Source of the DNA: Fretibacter sp964410285
GTDB lineage: Bacteria > Pseudomonadota > Alphaproteobacteria > Caulobacterales > Maricaulaceae
Assembly: GCA_964410285.1 (NCBI GenBank)
Contig: CAYPFR010000001.1
Span: forward strand, 372,001 to 436,000
Reading direction: 5' to 3'
Length of the DNA stretch: 64,000 nt
Part shown: positions 60,960 through 64,000 of the stretch, piece after piece
Layout: every line of letters starts with the position of its first letter
How positions within the stretch are numbered: position 1 is the stretch's first letter
Notes under the pieces: model-generated
What the model was told of the DNA's origin: nothing
The model's database searches: none
Seen by the model: only the letters and a program-made list of their open reading frames with translations
Made by a program: the position numbers and the translations under genes

Positions 60960-61818
60960 CGTCGTCCATCCCAATGTCGAAATTAGGCGCAGAGTGCGTG
61001 AGCGCGCCAATGGATATCACATCCACTCCGCTGTCTGCTAGCCCGCGAACCGTGGAGAGATTCACCCCGCCGGACGCCTCTAAAATGGGCCGGCTATAAG
61101 GAGAGGCGCCGACGATGGCCACGGCTTTCTTCAGGCTTTGCGCGCTCATATTATCGAGCAATATCACATCAACCTCATATTTTAGCACCTTTTTAAGCTG
61201 CGCTAGCGTGTCAACTTCCGTGCTGATACGCGTCATATGATCAGCCGTCTTGGTGATCGCCTTAAGGGCTTTATCGACTCCGCCCGCGAGCGCGATGTGA
61301 TTGTCCTTGATCATGATCGCGGCGGCAAGGCTCTCGCGGTGGGTCTTGCCTCCGCCCGCGAGCACAGCCTGTTTTTCCATCGCGCGCAGACCCGGCGTAG
61401 TTTTGCGGGTTGCGGCAATGGATACGCCCGTACCCTTCACCAAATTCACATATTGCGCGGTTAACGTCGCAATCCCCGACATACGCCCAAGAAAGTTTAG
61501 CGCCGTGCGTTCTGCGGATAAGAGCGCGCGGGCAGGCCCTTCAATGGAAGCGATCAACATGCCTTTTGAGAGTTTTGCACCGTCCTTTTTTTTGGCCATA
61601 AATTTCACCCGCGGATCGACCATGGCATAGGTCATGGCCGCGGCCTGCATCCCCGCCAGCACGCCGCTCTCGCGCGCTCTCATATAAAGCGTGCCGCGCG
61701 CGCGCGCAGGAACGAGGAGATTGGCCGTTATATCGCCGGAATTACCAAAGTCCTCATCAAGGGCGCGGCGTACCATCGGCTCGATAATCGTGGGCGGGAG
61801 AGGCGGAAGGTTAGCCAT
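60955..61818 (-). CDS. nadC: nicotinate-nucleotide pyrophosphorylase (carboxylating)
   Basis: 287 residues. It turns quinolinate and PRPP into nicotinate mononucleotide. Family marks: DEDFGNSGDITANL, ALNFLGRMSGIATLT, AATRKTTPGLRAMEKQAV, GGGKTHRESLA, IMIKDNHIALAGG, VDVILLDNMS and LEASGGVNLSTVRGLADSGVDVISIGALTHS, in order. Last gene of the NAD operon, 3 bases after nadB. Confidence 0.96.
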   Translation of the reverse strand: MANLPPLPPTIIEPMVRRALDEDFGNSGDITANLLVPARARGTLYMRARESGVLAGMQAAAMTYAMVDPRVKFMAKKKDGAKLSKGMLIASIEGPARALLSAERTALNFLGRMSGIATLTAQYVNLVKGTGVSIAATRKTTPGLRAMEKQAVLAGGGKTHRESLAAAIMIKDNHIALAGGVDKALKAITKTADHMTRISTEVDTLAQLKKVLKYEVDVILLDNMSAQSLKKAVAIVGASPYSRPILEASGGVNLSTVRGLADSGVDVISIGALTHSAPNFDIGMDDA

Positions 61819-61821
61819 GTT

Positions 61822-63348
61822 TTACTCCAACATATCATAAGTCATATAGCTGCTGACCGCTTTGGCTTTGGGGGCAGGGAAATCATCGCGGTAATGTCCG
61901 CCCCGCGATTCCTCGCGGGCAAGGGCCCCTGCCGCAATCAGCCGCGAAGCAATCAGCGGGTTGGCGCGCCCGACCTGATCGATCAATTCGTCAATCAAAG
62001 CGAGAAGTTTATTCAGCTTAGCGGCGCTGCGCCGCACCCCGCAATGAGCTGTCATAGCGCGCCGCAGTCTTTGGCTAACGCCGGGGTCCATAGACAGCCA
62101 AGGCTGCGTCTGGATTTTGCCTGCGCTTTTTTCGCTAAATTCATTACCCAAAATATATTCTGCTGCGCGCCCGCCAAAAACGGTGGCCTCTAGTAAGGAA
62201 TTACTGGCAAGGCGGTTTGCGCCGTGCACCCCCGTTGCCGAACACTCGCCAAGGGCGAAAAGACCCTCAAGGCTCGTCTGACCATAGCTATCAGTTGCCA
62301 GCCCGCCCATGTGATAATGCACAGCGGGCGCGATTGGGATCAAGGCTTTGCGCGGATCAATAGCTGCGTCCATACAGCTTTTGAAAACTGTCGGGAATTC
62401 ATGCGGGAAGTTCTCGCCTATAGCGCTGCGGCAATCCAGATAGGGAATGCGGCCTGCCTCAATCTCGGCGAAAATAGCGCGCGCAACATCGTCGCGCGGC
62501 GCGAGCTCACCTTGTGCATGATAGCGCGGCATGAACCGTACCCCATCAGATCGGGTAAGCACAGCGCCGTGTCCGCGCAGGGCCTCGGTGGCGAGCGGGG
62601 CCGGATCACGCCCAATATCTATGGCGGTGGGATGAAACTGTACAAATTCCATATCCCGCATTTTGGCCCCGACAACGGCCGCCATGCCAAGCGCATCTCC
62701 CCGCGCTGTGCGCGGGTTGGTCGTGACCGAAAATAAGCCGCCAACGCCGCCCGTGGCCATGACCGTAATGTCGGCCTCAATCCCCAGCAGCGTTCCTTCG
62801 TCATTTCGCGCCAGCGCACCTGCAACCGCGCCATTGCCATCGGTCAAAAGGCTCTCGGCGCGCCAGCCAATAAGCCCTGTAACGTGATCGGACGCGCGGG
62901 TGCGCGCGACCATGATTTTGATAATTTCCGCCCCGGCTGTATCGCCCCTAACGCGGGCGACGCGCGGCAGGCTATGAGCGGCTTCAAGGGAGAGATATAG
63001 CTCGCCCTTGTCATTACGGTCAAAGGGCACGCCCAGTGCCTCTAGGTCATGAACGCGCGCCGGACCTTCGCTGGCGAGAATTTGCGCAATCTTGGGATCT
63101 ACCAGCCCGTCGCCCGCCGCGATCGTATCTTGGGCATGGCTTTCGGGGCTGTCTTCGGGGGAGAGGGCGGCGGCTATCCCGCCTTGCGCCCAAGCGGACG
63201 CCGAGCCTTCCTTAGAGCGGCGAGATGTTAGCACAAAGACTTGGCGCGGCGCGAGCTTTAGCGCCGTATAAAGCCCCGCAAGACCTGCCCCAATGACAAG
63301 GACGGCCCCTGCGGGAAGTCGTTTGGTTTCAAGATCGCCTAAGGCCAT
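61822..63348 (-). CDS. nadB: L-aspartate oxidase
   Basis: 508 residues. FAD-binding GAGLAGLYTALKL near residues 21-33, GSASAWAQGGIAAAL, the active-site region HPTAIDIGRDPAPLATEALRG, HYHMGGLATDSYGQTSLEGLFALGECSATGVHGANRLASNSLLE, all typical of NadB. It oxidises aspartate to iminoaspartate, used by NadA. The start ATG shares a base with the stop of the cupin gene (TAATG). Confidence 0.96.
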   Translation of the reverse strand: MALGDLETKRLPAGAVLVIGAGLAGLYTALKLAPRQVFVLTSRRSKEGSASAWAQGGIAAALSPEDSPESHAQDTIAAGDGLVDPKIAQILASEGPARVHDLEALGVPFDRNDKGELYLSLEAAHSLPRVARVRGDTAGAEIIKIMVARTRASDHVTGLIGWRAESLLTDGNGAVAGALARNDEGTLLGIEADITVMATGGVGGLFSVTTNPRTARGDALGMAAVVGAKMRDMEFVQFHPTAIDIGRDPAPLATEALRGHGAVLTRSDGVRFMPRYHAQGELAPRDDVARAIFAEIEAGRIPYLDCRSAIGENFPHEFPTVFKSCMDAAIDPRKALIPIAPAVHYHMGGLATDSYGQTSLEGLFALGECSATGVHGANRLASNSLLEATVFGGRAAEYILGNEFSEKSAGKIQTQPWLSMDPGVSQRLRRAMTAHCGVRRSAAKLNKLLALIDELIDQVGRANPLIASRLIAAGALAREESRGGHYRDDFPAPKAKAVSSYMTYDMLE

Positions 63349-63710
63349 TATATCGCGGCTTTCTGTGCGGGCGCTCGGTCACTATCGCCAGAATTAGGCT
63401 CGCCTTTGGGTTCAATCAAAAGCACTTTAGCTTCCTGCGCGGCACGGGGGCGATGAACGACTCCTTTGGGCACAATAACCATTTCGCCGGGGCCAAATGT
63501 TACGCTTTCATGGGCTTCATAATCCATGGTCACTTCGCCGGCCAATACAAGAAAGAAGTCATCTGTGGTTTCGTGTTTATGAAAAGGATATTCCCCCTGA
63601 AATTTCACCACCATCACATCATTATCATTATAGCTGGCGATGACCTTTGGGTCCCAATGCGTGTCAAAAAGCGCAAGTTTTTCCGCCAGATTGATTTTCT
63701 GTCTTGGCAC
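63348..63710 (-). CDS. small cupin protein inside the NAD operon
   Basis: 120 residues, GTG start. A single cupin_2 domain: FHKHETTDDFFLVLAGEV (metal-binding HxH and a distal Glu), TFGPGEMVIVPKGVVHRPRA with the final His. Metal ligands are complete. It shares a base with nadA at one end and nadB at the other, so the four genes are translationally coupled. No NAD-pathway cupin of this kind is known to me; possible jobs are iminoaspartate protection, ligand sensing or side-reaction repair (all inference). The C-terminus (after ~100) is polar and disordered. Confidence 0.85.
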   Translation of the reverse strand: MPRQKINLAEKLALFDTHWDPKVIASYNDNDVMVVKFQGEYPFHKHETTDDFFLVLAGEVTMDYEAHESVTFGPGEMVIVPKGVVHRPRAAQEAKVLLIEPKGEPNSGDSDRAPAQKAAI

Positions 63711-64000
63711 TAAATCACCTTCACATCGGCCTCGGGGAGGCGGGGGTCGAAATGTCCGAGGACGGGATCAAACTTGACGTTGATCATATCCATCACTGCC
63801 TTATAGGCGCGTTTTCGCATATCCTCTGGCACGAGCACTTCATTGGTCTCGTCCCGCAGACATTCATAAATATTCTCAAGCGTGATGCGTTTCATATGCG
63901 GGCAAAGATTACAGGGGCGGACAAAATCGGTCTTGGGATTTTTCATGGCTACATTATCAGACATTGAACACTCGGTGAGCAAGATAACATTTTTCGGAGA
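63710..64000 (-). CDS. nadA: quinolinate synthase, C-terminal part (5' end outside window)
   Basis: The frame is open to the window edge, giving the last 96 residues. TECSMSDNVA and RPCNLCPHMKRITLENI carry two of the three 4Fe-4S ligand cysteines of NadA, and the tail DVKVI is just before the coupled cupin start. It condenses iminoaspartate with DHAP to quinolinate. First gene of the operon as seen here. Confidence 0.92.
   Translation of the reverse strand, partial: SPKNVILLTECSMSDNVAMKNPKTDFVRPCNLCPHMKRITLENIYECLRDETNEVLVPEDMRKRAYKAVMDMINVKFDPVLGHFDPRLPEADVKVI

Noticed and set aside
1..64000. CRISPR arrays, tRNA or rRNA genes, insertion sequences
   Set aside because: No regularly spaced repeats, no cloverleaf-like or rRNA-like stretches and no transposase motifs were seen by eye.

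Overview
The window looks like a chromosomal segment of an alphaproteobacterium, most likely from the Caulobacterales/Hyphomonadales side (inference). The signs are a Rhodobacter-type gene transfer agent (GTA) structural cluster, a CcrM-type GANTC methyltransferase beside rnhB, a PleC-like sensor kinase, a split b/b' F0 ATP synthase operon, and typical alphaproteobacterial pairs such as DegP-regulator-kinase-glnE and glyQ-glyS. No tRNA, rRNA, insertion sequence, integrase or CRISPR array was seen. Coding density is very high: no gap between genes reaches 300 bases, and neighbouring genes often overlap by 1-17 bases.

Layout: 1-636 holds the tail of an unidentified gene and a small TPR-like protein. 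835-12348 is the GTA head and tail block, in the order portal, small membrane protein, prohead protease, capsid, connectors, tail tube, chaperones, tape measure, distal tail, hub, NlpC/P60 peptidase and the large TIM-barrel baseplate protein. The terminase expected upstream of the portal gene is not here. A CbpA-type DnaJ follows. 13419-23266 is a regulatory block: a PepSY protein with a PhoP/PhoQ-type pair and a methyltransferase, then DegP, a second response regulator/kinase pair and GlnE. 23297-29750 on the minus strand carries a PleC-like kinase, a stand-alone EAL protein and PepN.

29884-32427 (minus) is the F0 operon atpI-atpB-atpE-b'-b. 32644-38307 (minus) carries smc, two DsbA-like thioredoxin-fold proteins and a DciA-like DUF721 protein; mutY diverges from the last. 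39412-41913 (minus) is rnhB, ccrM and an aspartic-protease-like lipoprotein. 42086-46294 holds a small secreted protein, two linked small glycosyltransferases, a B1-like metallo-hydrolase, DUF2007 and a polyprenyl diphosphate synthase. 46315-51745 (minus) is ETF-QO, a TPR lipoprotein, ispE and a MraY/WecA-family transferase. 51886-60941 (plus) is a RimB-RimK fusion, a family-4-like uracil-DNA glycosylase, glyQ, glyS, ppdK and a SleB-like hydrolase. 60955-64000 (minus) is the de novo NAD operon nadA-cupin-nadB-nadC, with nadA cut by the window edge.

Most of the window is core genome. The parts most worth a second look are the GTA cluster (no local terminase; a hub protein lacking its usual inserted domain), the ccrM upstream region (tandem CtrA-like repeats and a GANTC site), an AT-rich extra segment inside glyS, a B1-like metallo-beta-lactamase homologue lacking the Cys ligand, a uracil-DNA glycosylase that has lost its Fe-S cysteines, and a cupin coupled into the NAD operon. 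No clearly undescribed multi-gene system was identified.
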